A stretch of 64,000 nucleotides of DNA from Shewanella denitrificans OS217 (lineage in GTDB: Bacteria; Pseudomonadota; Gammaproteobacteria; Enterobacterales; Shewanellaceae). Position 1 is the stretch's first letter. Each line of letters starts with the position of its first letter. Location: NCBI RefSeq assembly GCF_000013765.1, contig NC_007954.1, positions 806,001-870,000 of the forward strand. The letters run 5' to 3'. Below, in pieces: positions 18,165 through 27,272 of this stretch. A model generated the notes under the pieces. The model ran no database searches, was not told the origin of the DNA, and worked only from the letters and a program-made list of their open reading frames with translations. A program made the translations under genes and the position numbers.

Positions 18165-18770
18165 ATGGCAAGACCAGAAATGAAATCCCTAAGGCAAAAG
18201 CAGTTGATTGAGGCCACCTTAGAATCTGTGGCAAAACATGGGTTACACCATACGACCATTAATACCATTAGCGGTTTAGCGGGTATGTCATCTGGGATCA
18301 TCAGCCATTATTTTGGTGGCAAGCAGGGGCTAATTGAGGCGACTCAGCGGCATTTACTCGAACAGTTAAAGCAGGCGCTGTTGATGCGCGTCAGTGGACA
18401 CTCCCTAACCCCTAAGCAAAGATTGATGATGATAGTGGAAGCAAACTTTACTGAGTTACAACGCTCAACCCCGGCCACTAAGACTTGGTTGAGTTTTTGG
18501 TCTCAGGCCATGCATGAGCCAGGCCTTGCTCGTTTGCAAAATATTAATAGCCAGCGCTTGTACCGTAATTTGCGTTTTTCTTTCAGGCAGCTCCTTAACG
18601 ATGAGCAAGCCACAAACGCGGCAAAACAAGCGGCAGCCATGATCGATGGATTTTGGTTACGCAGTGCCTTGAGCCAAACGCCAGAATTGGCTTTCGCCCA
18701 AGCCGAACATTTATGTAAAGCATTTATAGAGACGCTAGTTTCTACACCTGGAGAAAATACATGTCAGTAG
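18165..18770 (+). CDS. betI: TetR-family choline-responsive repressor BetI
   Basis: BetI represses the glycine-betaine synthesis genes and is released by choline. The protein is 201 residues, near the E. coli length of 195. The N-terminal helix-turn-helix (LIEATLESVAKHGLHHTTINTISGLAGMSSGIISHYFGGKQGLIEAT in sections) matches BetI closely, as does the ligand-domain segment KTWLSFWSQAMHEPGLARLQ. An upstream in-frame ATG exists at 18123, but AAGGAG seven bases before ATG 18165 decides the start. Its last 10 bp overlap betB. The palindrome at 18119-18138 suggests that it regulates its own operon. Confidence 0.95.
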   Translation: MARPEMKSLRQKQLIEATLESVAKHGLHHTTINTISGLAGMSSGIISHYFGGKQGLIEATQRHLLEQLKQALLMRVSGHSLTPKQRLMMIVEANFTELQRSTPATKTWLSFWSQAMHEPGLARLQNINSQRLYRNLRFSFRQLLNDEQATNAAKQAAAMIDGFWLRSALSQTPELAFAQAEHLCKAFIETLVSTPGENTCQ

Positions 18771-20224
18771 TACGTTATAGCAGTTTTGTGAATGGTCAAT
18801 TCCTTGCCAATGAGAGCGGTGAGACCTTCGATGTGATCAATCCTGCCACAGGCGAAGTGAGCTATGTGATGGAAGTTGCCGATGAGAAAGTGCAACAAGC
18901 TGCCATAGCGAGCGCTAAGCAAGGTTTCAAAATTTGGTCAGCCATGAGTGCCATGGAGCGCGGGCGTATTTTATTAAAAGCCGTGGCTTTATTAAGAGAA
19001 AGAAACGATGAGTTAGCTGCAGTCGAAGTGCAAGACACAGGTAAACCTTGGCAAGAAGCCAGTGTGGTTGATGTGGTCACAGGTGCTGATTCAATCGAAT
19101 TCTTTGCGGGCATAGTGGCAGGTCTTGAAGGTACGCAGCAGCAAGTCGGTGGTGATTTTTATTATACTCGCCGTGAGCCATTAGGCATTTGTGCTGGCAT
19201 TGGCGCGTGGAACTATCCATTGCAAATTGCCTGCTGGAAAGCGGCTCCAGCCCTTGCTAGCGGCAATGTGATGATCTTTAAACCGTCGGAAGAAACCCCA
19301 CTTGGGGCGTTAAAGCTGGCTGAAATTTTCACTGAAGCGGGCCTTCCCAATGGCGTATTTAACGTTATTCAAGGTGATGGACGAGTAGGCGCTTGGCTTA
19401 CCAGCAACCCTGATATTGCTAAGGTGTCTTTTACCGGTGAAGTCGGTACTGGTATCAAGGTGATGACGGCTGCAGCCGGCAGCCTAAAAGGCGTGACCAT
19501 GGAACTTGGCGGCAAGTCACCTCTGATTGTATTTGAAGATGCAGATATAGATAACGCAGTGTCAGCAGCCATGCTGGCTAACTTCTATACCCAAGGTGAA
19601 ATTTGCACCAATGGTACACGGGTCTTTATTCATGAGAGCATTCATGATGTCTTTATGGCGAAGCTTCTAGCGCGCACTCAAGAAAATATTATTTGCGGCG
19701 ACCCTATGAATGAAGCCACCAACTTTGGTGCGCTTATTTCTAAAGCTCATCAAGACAAAGTATTGGGCTATATCGAGCAAGGTATCGCACAAGGCGCCAA
19801 GTTAGTGGCAGGCGGCAAAGCATTGCGCCCAGATAACGCGCCTAATGGCTATTTTGTTGCGCCGACAATTTTTACTCAGTGCACCGATGACATGACCATA
19901 GTGCAGGAAGAAATTTTTGGCCCTGTGATGTCAGTGCTGACGTTTAAAGATGAAGATGAGGTTATTCGCCGCGCTAATGATACCAAGCTAGGCTTAGCCG
20001 CCGGTGTCTTTACCCAAGATATTAGCCGAGCACACCGAGTTATTCATCAGATGCAGGCAGGAATATGCTGGATCAATGCCTACGGTGCATCTCCTGCAGA
20101 AATGCCCGTGGGTGGTTATAAGCTTTCGGGTATCGGCCGTGAAAATGGCACAGAAACCTTAAAACATTACACCCAGACCAAAGCCGTTTATGTAGGTTTG
20201 CAGCCTCTTGAAAGCCCATTTTAG
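18761..20224 (+). CDS. betB: Betaine aldehyde dehydrogenase
   Basis: BetB oxidises betaine aldehyde to glycine betaine with NAD(P)+, the second step of osmoprotectant synthesis from choline. The 487-residue protein has the aldehyde dehydrogenase hallmarks: IGAWNYPLQIACWKAAPALA, the general-base segment MELGGKSPLIVFEDAD, and the catalytic cysteine in QGEICTNGTRVF. Length matches E. coli BetB (490). The start overlaps the betI stop, implying translational coupling. betA follows 14 bp downstream, so betI-betB-betA is one operon in the usual order. Confidence 0.97.
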   Translation: MSVVRYSSFVNGQFLANESGETFDVINPATGEVSYVMEVADEKVQQAAIASAKQGFKIWSAMSAMERGRILLKAVALLRERNDELAAVEVQDTGKPWQEASVVDVVTGADSIEFFAGIVAGLEGTQQQVGGDFYYTRREPLGICAGIGAWNYPLQIACWKAAPALASGNVMIFKPSEETPLGALKLAEIFTEAGLPNGVFNVIQGDGRVGAWLTSNPDIAKVSFTGEVGTGIKVMTAAAGSLKGVTMELGGKSPLIVFEDADIDNAVSAAMLANFYTQGEICTNGTRVFIHESIHDVFMAKLLARTQENIICGDPMNEATNFGALISKAHQDKVLGYIEQGIAQGAKLVAGGKALRPDNAPNGYFVAPTIFTQCTDDMTIVQEEIFGPVMSVLTFKDEDEVIRRANDTKLGLAAGVFTQDISRAHRVIHQMQAGICWINAYGASPAEMPVGGYKLSGIGRENGTETLKHYTQTKAVYVGLQPLESPF

Positions 20225-20238
20225 GAGGCGTTAAGATA

Positions 20239-21957
20239 ATGACCGCAACAATGACAACAGCAATTACCACAACAAAGAAAAAATACGACTACATCATAGT
20301 TGGCGCAGGTTCAGCGGGTTGTGTGTTAGCCAATCGTTTGAGTGAAGATCCTAATAACAGTGTGTTATTGCTGGAAACCGGTGGCAGCGATAAAAGTATT
20401 TTTATCCAGATGCCAACGGCTTTGTCTATCCCAATGAATACCCCTAAGTACACTTGGCAATTTGAGACAGACCCAGAGCCCTATTTGGATAATCGCCGTA
20501 TGCATTGCCCACGTGGCAAGGTGTTAGGTGGCTCATCATCAATAAATGGCATGGTGTATGTCCGTGGTCATGCTCATGATTTTAATGAGTGGCAGCAGCA
20601 CGGCGCCGAAGGTTGGGATTACGCTCATTGCTTACCTTATTTCAAGAAAGCAGAAAGCTGGGCATTTGGCGGCGATGATTATCGCGGTGATGTGGGGCCT
20701 CTTGCCGTTAATAACGGCAATCAAATGAAGAACCCACTTTATCAAGCCTTCGTTGATGCGGGTGTTGACGCGGGATATTTGGCGACAGCCGATTATAACG
20801 GTGCGCAGCAAGAGGGCTTTGGCCCTATGCACATGACGGTTAAAAACGGCGTGCGTTGGTCAACCGCGAATGCCTATTTACGTCCAGCGATGAAACGCAA
20901 AAATTTAACTGTAGTGACTCACGCATTAACTCATAAAGTCTTGTTTGAAGGTAAAGCCGCCGCTGGCGTGCGTTACGAGCGAAAAGGCGAGATGGTGGAT
21001 GTGTTTACCACTAAAGAAGTCATCTTAAGTGCAGGCTCTATTGGGTCGCCGCATCTATTGCAACTCTCTGGTGTGGGCGAGGCTAAGACGCTAGCCGCAG
21101 CGGGTGTTGATTTAGTACATGAGCTGCCTGGTGTAGGTGAGAACTTACAAGATCATTTAGAGTTTTATTTCCAATTTAAGTGCACTCAGCCTATTTCCTT
21201 AAACGGTCAATTAGGTCCATTAAGTAAACTGAAGATTGGGGTGCAGTGGATTTTAGATAAATCCGGCCTTGGGACGACGAACCATTTTGAATCTTGTGGT
21301 TTTATTCGCTCAAAGCCTGATTTAGCGTGGCCAGACTTGCAGTATCATTTCTTACCTGCAGCCATGCGCTATGACGGTAAAGAAGCGTTTGCCGGTCATG
21401 GGTTTCAGGTGCACATAGGTCATAACAAGCCTAAGAGTCGCGGCAGTGTAAAAATTAGCTCAAGCGATCCTAAAGTGCACCCAAAGATTTTGTTTAATTA
21501 TCTTGAACATCAAGATGATATCCAAGGATTTAGGGATTGTGTGCGCTTGACTCGCGAAATCATCAATCAGCCTGGTTTGGATGCTTACCGTGGTGAAGAA
21601 ATTCAGCCTGGTATGGCAGTGCAAACTGATGAGCAAATAGATACCTTTGTGCGTCAATCAGTTGAAAGTGCTTATCACCCTTCATGTTCTTGCAAGATGG
21701 GAGTCGATGAGATGGCTGTGGTTGATCCGCAAACACGGGTGCACGGTGTCAGTGGTTTACGTGTGGTGGATTCGTCCATTTTCCCGACCATTCCAAATGG
21801 CAACTTGAATGCGCCGACCATCATGTTGGCAGAGCGAGCGGCAGACTTGATATTAGGTAAAACGCCTTTGCCGGCATCAGATGCAGAAGTGCGTCTTGGT
21901 GCCGATTGGCAAACTAAGCAACGTCAGAATACCCCAAAGCGTGTGTTCAATAATTAA
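20239..21957 (+). CDS. betA: Choline dehydrogenase
   Basis: BetA is a membrane-associated FAD enzyme of the GMC oxidoreductase family that oxidises choline to betaine aldehyde. The FAD-binding GAGSAGCVLANRLSED lies at residues ~22-37. The GMC signature GKVLGGSSSINGMVYVRGHA is near residue 95, and the C-terminal active-site region has YHPSCSCKMG followed by RVVDSSIFPTIPNGNLNAPT. At 572 residues it is slightly longer than E. coli BetA (556), partly because of a Thr-rich N-terminal extension (MTATMTTAITTTKKK). An AGGAGG motif precedes the ATG by 10 bases. It is the third gene of the bet operon. Confidence 0.97.
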   Translation: MTATMTTAITTTKKKYDYIIVGAGSAGCVLANRLSEDPNNSVLLLETGGSDKSIFIQMPTALSIPMNTPKYTWQFETDPEPYLDNRRMHCPRGKVLGGSSSINGMVYVRGHAHDFNEWQQHGAEGWDYAHCLPYFKKAESWAFGGDDYRGDVGPLAVNNGNQMKNPLYQAFVDAGVDAGYLATADYNGAQQEGFGPMHMTVKNGVRWSTANAYLRPAMKRKNLTVVTHALTHKVLFEGKAAAGVRYERKGEMVDVFTTKEVILSAGSIGSPHLLQLSGVGEAKTLAAAGVDLVHELPGVGENLQDHLEFYFQFKCTQPISLNGQLGPLSKLKIGVQWILDKSGLGTTNHFESCGFIRSKPDLAWPDLQYHFLPAAMRYDGKEAFAGHGFQVHIGHNKPKSRGSVKISSSDPKVHPKILFNYLEHQDDIQGFRDCVRLTREIINQPGLDAYRGEEIQPGMAVQTDEQIDTFVRQSVESAYHPSCSCKMGVDEMAVVDPQTRVHGVSGLRVVDSSIFPTIPNGNLNAPTIMLAERAADLILGKTPLPASDAEVRLGADWQTKQRQNTPKRVFNN

Positions 21958-22208
21958 AGAATAATAGTAATGTTATTGGGCTGGGTCAGCCTCACGCAAG
22001 TGAAATGGCCCATTGGAATACGAGTCAACTATCAGGGTTTAACTATCGCCACTCAATCATGACTGGGCACTGCCTAGCAGTATGAAGCATGCGATATTTA
22101 AGGTTTGAGGGTGCGCTGTAAAGCACATCTTTAAAATTGACTCAGTGTTAAATCATAAATATATGTTCAGTCTTGGCTGACATTTCTAAGATACACGGAG
22201 TATCAAGT

Positions 22209-23417
22209 ATGACCATTTGGTTATCTATGGGAATTTTATTTACCTTCGCGGCCATTGCCTTTGTGCTGTTTCGTTGGGGCAATGTCGAATGTGTTGGCGT
22301 AACGCCAGTGAGAACATTTACTTTTATTGCCATTTTATTTACCTCAGGCTTAGATGTGGGACTTATCATGTTCCCGCTGACCGAGTTCTCAGGTTATGCC
22401 ACGGACGCCGCTTATGCGTTTACCAATCCGTTGGCGGTTGAGTTTGGTTTCTGGGCCTTCTTGATCTGGGGCTTTTACTTCTTAACTTGCTTCTACTTTT
22501 GCGTTATTGAGCCTAGAGTTAAGTTTTTTGAAATCCCACTGATTAAATTTATCAATAATTTAGTGATTATTGGCACCTGTGCATTCACGGCATACCTGTT
22601 ATTGACTAACCTGCCTTGGTACTTACCTCAGCTGGGTGATGGCGAAACGATTGTCAGCAGTTTCTACTTGATTGTTTTCGTTGTGATAGCCGCAGCTGTG
22701 TATTCCAGTACTAGCATCAAGTATGTGCGCATCTTAAGTTTGGCAAGCACCTGGTTATTCATGGGCTTAATAGCCTTGATGTGGACGGGGGCATTTTTAA
22801 CTGAGTCAGGCAGTGTGGGTGAGTTTTTCACTACCTTTGCACTGATTGGTGATTACTTCGCTAACATTCATGAGTTTGTATTGCCTATGAATGATTATCA
22901 CGAGTTCTACCTATTTTGGTGGTTTGCTTGGAGCATTATGATAGGTCAATTCACGTCACGTTTCGTGGGTGGCATGAAAACCTATCAAGTGCTTGCAGCC
23001 ATGATGATTTTCCCATCAATTCCTATTGCTATTTGGTTTACTGTACTTTATTACTACAGTGCAAACGGCATAGATACATCAGGATTCTACAACTTAGCCA
23101 TGGTTATTGTGGGTGTCACCTTCGTGATTAATTCACTGGATTCTTTGGTACGTTTGTACACAGATAACTTGAACTTGACTGTTGAGCGTTTTGGCAAGGT
23201 GAAATACTTCTTAGGTAATCTTGTGTTGCTGTCAGGTTTGACCTTGCTGTTTAAACTCGATTTCTTGGAAATTCAGTGGGTAGGGGCATTGGCAATTGGT
23301 CTTATTTTTAGTTGCTTCGGTTACTTAATGCTGACCAAATATAAAAAAGTGACTAATATTGAGCAGTCACCAAAAGAAAATGAAATTGACTTTACTAAGA
23401 TAGAACTTGCGGACTAA
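22209..23417 (+). CDS. Compact BCCT-like choline/betaine transporter
   Basis: This very hydrophobic 402-residue protein has about twelve membrane helices. The segment YHEFYLFWWFAWSIMIGQFT followed by SRFVGG resembles the Trp-rich helix of the betaine-choline-carnitine transporter (BCCT) family, and EFGFWAFLIWGFYFLTCFYF resembles an earlier family helix. BCCT proteins usually have 500-700 residues, so this is a short, divergent member lacking the long terminal tails. GGAG eight bases upstream selects ATG 22209 over an in-frame start at 22173. It lies 251 bp after betA on the same strand, which suggests that it imports choline or betaine for the pathway; the substrate is inferred. Confidence 0.72.
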   Translation: MTIWLSMGILFTFAAIAFVLFRWGNVECVGVTPVRTFTFIAILFTSGLDVGLIMFPLTEFSGYATDAAYAFTNPLAVEFGFWAFLIWGFYFLTCFYFCVIEPRVKFFEIPLIKFINNLVIIGTCAFTAYLLLTNLPWYLPQLGDGETIVSSFYLIVFVVIAAAVYSSTSIKYVRILSLASTWLFMGLIALMWTGAFLTESGSVGEFFTTFALIGDYFANIHEFVLPMNDYHEFYLFWWFAWSIMIGQFTSRFVGGMKTYQVLAAMMIFPSIPIAIWFTVLYYYSANGIDTSGFYNLAMVIVGVTFVINSLDSLVRLYTDNLNLTVERFGKVKYFLGNLVLLSGLTLLFKLDFLEIQWVGALAIGLIFSCFGYLMLTKYKKVTNIEQSPKENEIDFTKIELAD

Positions 23418-23566
23418 GCGCAACTTAGTCACTCAATGCAAATGATGAGCGGACTGCGCTAAAATTAAGTGAAATACGCAAAAGAAATTAAATAAATAGT
23501 GCAGTAAGCCAATTATTAATAAATAGTCTATAAATATAACAGTTAGTAATCATAGAAGGGATTAAG

Positions 23567-24370
23567 ATGAACAAGTCATTATTAGCGTTGGCAGTATCAG
23601 GTTTATTAGTGTTTGCTCAAACGGCTCAGGCGGGTGTGTCAGCCACAGTGACAGCAGCATCCGATTACACCTTCAATGGTGTCAGTCAAACGGGTAACGA
23701 TCCTGCCTTGCAAGGCAGTTTGGATTATGCGGCAGATTCAGGTTGGTATATGGGCACTTGGGCATCAAATGTTGATTTTGGCCCAGGTGAAGATACTAAC
23801 CTAGAGTGGGATTTCTACGTTGGGCAGTACTTTCAATTAACGGACGTCGTTAGTTTAGATGCGGGTATCGCTTATTACACTTACCATGGTGATGATGCAT
23901 CAAGCGATTATAAGTACCCAGAAGTGTACACTAAGTTTGGTTTCGCCAATGACTTAGGTCAGACAGAATTAAACTTCTGGTACTCATGGGACTACTTCGG
24001 TGTAGAAGCCGATCACTATATCGCCATGATAGCTCATACTTTTACTATTGACTTAGGTCAGACAGAATTAAACTTCTGGTACTCATGGGACTACTTCGGT
24101 GTAGAAGCCGATCACTATATCGCCATGATAGCTCATACTTTTACTATTGCTGAAGGTCATGATATTCGTATCAGTTTCGATCGTTCAACCTCTATGGATG
24201 AAGATTTGTATTCTTGGGATAATAGTGCCAGCTACAACCATGTTCGTATTGCTTACATGACAAGCTATGCAGGTTTTGACTTCACCTTAGCGGCCGAAGA
24301 TACCAGCATGGATATCGACAGTGCGGATGCACGCATTGTCTTCTCTGTAGCGAGAACCTTTGGTGGTTAA
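23567..24370 (+). CDS. TorF-like outer-membrane protein (TIGR02001/Gcw_chp family) with internal duplication
   Basis: A signal peptide ending AQTAQAG is followed by a beta-rich protein with TIGR02001 features: SATVTAASDYTFNGVSQT near the mature start, alternating aromatic strands, and a C-terminal phenylalanine-containing last strand (ARIVFSVARTFGG). The family is thought to form small outer-membrane barrels. Residues 129-161 and 162-194 are identical because of a perfect 99-bp tandem repeat. Removing one copy gives 234 residues, which I recall as closer to the family norm. It follows the BCCT-like gene by 149 bp on the same strand and may help betaine or choline cross the outer membrane; that role is inferred. 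Confidence 0.82.
   Translation: MNKSLLALAVSGLLVFAQTAQAGVSATVTAASDYTFNGVSQTGNDPALQGSLDYAADSGWYMGTWASNVDFGPGEDTNLEWDFYVGQYFQLTDVVSLDAGIAYYTYHGDDASSDYKYPEVYTKFGFANDLGQTELNFWYSWDYFGVEADHYIAMIAHTFTIDLGQTELNFWYSWDYFGVEADHYIAMIAHTFTIAEGHDIRISFDRSTSMDEDLYSWDNSASYNHVRIAYMTSYAGFDFTLAAEDTSMDIDSADARIVFSVARTFGG
23951..24148 (+). repeat. Two perfect in-frame 99-bp tandem copies
   Basis: Copy one spans 23951-24049 and copy two 24050-24148, with no mismatch between them. Each encodes the same 33 residues, beginning DLGQTELNFWYSW and ending AHTFTI. Flanking sequence diverges at once on both sides apart from a shared TG at the junction. Confidence 0.97.
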
Positions 24371-24421
24371 TCTTTAGCATTAAGAAACTTTCGTTCAGAG
24401 GTTAATTTGATGCTCAAACTA

Positions 24422-24456
24422 AGCAGGATAGTGGAAAACACTATTCTGCTTTTTTA
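24422..24456 (+). terminator. Intrinsic terminator after the TorF-like gene
   Basis: AGCAGGATAGTG pairs with CACTATTCTGCT (one G-T pair) around a GAAAA loop and runs into six T. It closes the transporter/outer-membrane protein unit before the marR-type gene. Confidence 0.85.
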
Positions 24457-24509
24457 TCGCTTAAGACTAAGTTTTTATGCTAATCTCGGCGCCAAATAAT
24501 GAGGAGCTT

Positions 24510-24992
24510 ATGGAAAAATACGATCAACTATTGATATCGCTGCGGCGGATCATTCGCGCCATTCATATACATTCACGGCAATTAAATAAGATGTCAGGGC
24601 TCACTGGGCCGCAGTTGATGGTGATGCAAAAAATAGCCGAGTTGGATGCACCGCTTGCTAAACAAGTGGCCACAGAAATTACCCTAAGCGCCGCCACAGT
24701 GACCACCATCATAGATCGTCTCGAAAGCCGTCAATTGGTGATCCGTAAACGCAGTGAAACCGATAAGCGCAAGGTGCATTTGTATTTGAGCGATGATGGC
24801 AAAGCCTTGTTAACTCAGGCCCCTAAGCCTTTGCAAGAGCACTTTATTAAACGCTACCAGTCTCTTCATGAGTGGGAGCAGAGTCAATTGTTATCCGCAG
24901 TTGAGCGCATTGCCTCTATGATGGATGCCGATGACCTAGACGCTGCCCCCGTATTGCTGGTGGATGAGCTTCAAGCAGAGCTTAAGAAGTAG
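24510..24992 (+). CDS. MarR-family transcriptional regulator
   Basis: This 160-residue protein has the MarR winged-helix core: LTGPQLMVMQKIAELDAPLAKQVA, the recognition-helix region LSAATVTTIIDRLESRQLV, and the wing RKRSETDKRKVHLYLSDDGK. Such proteins bind as dimers and often respond to small ligands. GAGGAG just before ATG 24510 supports this start over an in-frame ATG at 24477. It sits at the end of the bet region but behind a terminator, so it probably has its own promoter. Control of the betaine genes is possible but unproven. Confidence 0.88.
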   Translation: MEKYDQLLISLRRIIRAIHIHSRQLNKMSGLTGPQLMVMQKIAELDAPLAKQVATEITLSAATVTTIIDRLESRQLVIRKRSETDKRKVHLYLSDDGKALLTQAPKPLQEHFIKRYQSLHEWEQSQLLSAVERIASMMDADDLDAAPVLLVDELQAELKK

Positions 24993-25046
24993 CATAAACA
25001 CCTGCATTTATATCAAAAGTCTTAAGGTTAATGTTTACTGCTATGG

Positions 25047-25898
25047 CTATGTTTCCACTTTAAAATCGGCTTTTAATACTTGGCAAAGATGGTTCGTGTA
25101 CTCGCTGTCATGCCTTGGGCTGATAAGGCTGCAAAGTTCATCACCTATAGGAGTAAAACGATAATAATTGAATAACAAGTGCCCTTGTTTTGGGGTGAGT
25201 TTTATCTGGCTATCCGACAGGGTGAGCGCCATTGAGCTGTGAGCCTCGAGTACTCCGGTTTCAAATTCACTGCTGTATAAAATCCCCGCTTCTATTAGGG
25301 TCAAAATATTGGAGTAGGGCATGCCAAATTGGGATAAAGCTAGGGGGCTGGTGGTCGATTTGCGAAAATACTGCTTCATCCCGCCGGTTAGCTTATAGCT
25401 GTTAAGCAGTTTTAATCTTGGCTCTTGATTAAAGCGCACCGACATCCCTAAGGCCTTTTCTAAAATCATCGCCTCCCTCAAGGTCAGTTGTCTCAAGGTG
25501 GTTAAGGTTCTTAGGCTGTAATTCCCGGGTTTTATAATTTCACTGGCAAGAATTTTTGCCCACAGAGCCTGCATTTTACGGCCATGAATTTGCTCCGCCA
25601 TTTGAAAAAACTGGTGACTCCAATCCACATCTAAGTCGGAACCTGTGACATCTGATGGGGTAAATTCCAGCGCCATAGTAAAAATACTTTCAAGATTGCT
25701 TTGGTACTGGCTGAGGATTTTTCTTTGTCTGTGCTGTGCCCGCTCTGCCACCGATGAGTCCGCAGGGCGATAATCTCCTTCACTGGCAAGGCCTATACCT
25801 CTGGCAAGCAATAAGGCCTTCTTACGGGCTGACATATTTTTATCTTGGCTGTCGCCACCAGTTTGGTTCTGAAGGGGATCCACACCTTGTTCGATCAT
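25047..25898 (-). CDS. TIGR03899 family protein
   Basis: This 283-residue cytoplasmic protein resembles the TIGR03899/DUF2806-like family found in Shewanella and Vibrio. Recognisable stretches are HQFFQMAEQIHGRKMQALWAKILASE, LTLREAMILEKALGMSV and the late LTPKQGHLLFNYYRFTPIG. The function is unknown. It has no signal peptide or membrane helix, and the first ~60 residues are polar. It lies 22 bp after the MFS transporter gene on the same strand, so the two may be cotranscribed. The family call is from memory of its motifs. Confidence 0.75.
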   Translation of the reverse strand: MIEQGVDPLQNQTGGDSQDKNMSARKKALLLARGIGLASEGDYRPADSSVAERAQHRQRKILSQYQSNLESIFTMALEFTPSDVTGSDLDVDWSHQFFQMAEQIHGRKMQALWAKILASEIIKPGNYSLRTLTTLRQLTLREAMILEKALGMSVRFNQEPRLKLLNSYKLTGGMKQYFRKSTTSPLALSQFGMPYSNILTLIEAGILYSSEFETGVLEAHSSMALTLSDSQIKLTPKQGHLLFNYYRFTPIGDELCSLISPRHDSEYTNHLCQVLKADFKVET

Positions 25899-25920
25899 CT
25901 TGAGTTATTCCTGAGTTAAC

Positions 25921-27096
25921 TTATTTGGCCGATAACAATGGGCTTAAACGAGTTTCTTGACCGGGTTCTGGCTTGGTAGGCACTAAGCTTGCCAGTAACA
26001 ATGAACACAAAGCAAAGCCTGCGCCAATATAGAATACCGCGCTGGGTGAGCTTAACCATAATAGGCCTAAAAGCGCCGGGATGATAACCGCAGCAATGTG
26101 GTTAATGGTAAAGCTTACCGACATGGTAGAGGCAATATCTTGTTTATCGGCAATTTTTTGAAAATAGGTTTTCATGGCAATGGCCATGGCAAACAGTAGG
26201 TGGTCAATAACATATAGCGCAGCAGCGATATGGGCTACTTCCACCAAGGCATAGCTGATGAAAATGACGATTAATCCCACATACTCAATCAATAAGGCAT
26301 TGCGCTCGCCTATACGGCCAATCAAGCGGCCTATGGCAGGGGCAAAGAATAGGTTGATTAAGTAATTGATAAGAAATAGCGCTGTTATCTCGGAAACCGA
26401 ATAACCGAATTTCTCTACCATCATAAAGCCTGCAAACACCATGAAGATTTGCCTGCGAGCGCCGGAGAAAAAGGTTAATGAATAGTACAGCCAGTAACGC
26501 CTTCTGAAGATAAGCTTTTTGTGTTGCAGGCTATGAATGGGGAATTGCGGGAAGTGGCTGGCCATAACAATCACCATTAACAAGCCTAGGCTGCCTATTA
26601 ATCCATACATCCACACATAATCAAGTTTAGCCCAGCTCATTACTAGCCAAATACTGGCATAGCCTAAGAGTGCCGCTGCCGAGCGCCAGGCTAAGGCTTT
26701 ACCCATAAACGCGGCGGTATCCTGTTTGTCGACCCATTGTAAGGTTAATGATTGGTTGATGGTTTCAAAATAATGAAAGCCAATAGACATCAAGACTGTG
26801 GTTAAGTAAAGCCCGACAACGCTGGGGAAAAAACCTGTTATGCCAACCCCAATGGTCAGCAGGGCGAGGGATAAGAGTGCAAAGACTTGCTCTTTTAATA
26901 CCAAGAGTACCAGTATCGCAGTAAATGCGAGAAACCCTGGCACCTCTCTTAAGCTTTGCAATATACCGATTTGCGCGCCGGTAAACGCCGCTTGCTCGAT
27001 AACAAAATTATTCAGCAGCGCCTGCCAAACGGCAAATACCATGGACATGAGAAAGGTCATCCATAGAAGTAATTGTTGCGGTTGTTTGGTAAACAT
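25921..27096 (-). CDS. Major facilitator superfamily transporter
   Basis: This 391-residue protein has about twelve hydrophobic helices in two halves and short polar loops, as in MFS permeases. It lacks a long central loop. Motifs diagnostic of substrate are not evident; GRLIGRIGERNALLIEY near residue 245 resembles the MFS loop motif GxxxDRxGRR/K in a degenerate form. It is divergent from the iron-associated porin operon, with the Fur-like site at 27202-27216 lying between them, so iron control of both sides is possible. The substrate is unknown. Confidence 0.85.
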   Translation of the reverse strand: MFTKQPQQLLLWMTFLMSMVFAVWQALLNNFVIEQAAFTGAQIGILQSLREVPGFLAFTAILVLLVLKEQVFALLSLALLTIGVGITGFFPSVVGLYLTTVLMSIGFHYFETINQSLTLQWVDKQDTAAFMGKALAWRSAAALLGYASIWLVMSWAKLDYVWMYGLIGSLGLLMVIVMASHFPQFPIHSLQHKKLIFRRRYWLYYSLTFFSGARRQIFMVFAGFMMVEKFGYSVSEITALFLINYLINLFFAPAIGRLIGRIGERNALLIEYVGLIVIFISYALVEVAHIAAALYVIDHLLFAMAIAMKTYFQKIADKQDIASTMSVSFTINHIAAVIIPALLGLLWLSSPSAVFYIGAGFALCSLLLASLVPTKPEPGQETRLSPLLSAK

Positions 27097-27201
27097 CTCA
27101 GGCTCGTAAATTCACTTATTTTTCCTATGATTACACATTTTTCTTGTAGTGCTAAGCATAAATTTATCAAGGGTAGATCACAACTCTAACGCCAATGTTA
27201 A

Positions 27202-27216
27202 TGCAAATTGTTATCA
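27202..27216. promoter_or_regulatory. Fur box-like site
   Basis: TGCAAATTGTTATCA matches the 7-1-7 Fur consensus TGATAATnATTATCA at 11 to 12 of 14 fixed positions. It lies 57 bp upstream of the porin ATG and 106 bp from the MFS start. Imelysin-type genes downstream are often iron-regulated, which fits. Confidence 0.6.
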
Positions 27217-27272
27217 TTTGGTGTATTTTGTTTGCGCCTCAATGATGAATAACAAAATGTGTGGAGAACAAG

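Noticed and set aside
22173..23417. BCCT pseudogene fragment
   Set aside because: It has about twelve helices, a good ribosome site and no frameshift; it looks like a complete compact protein.
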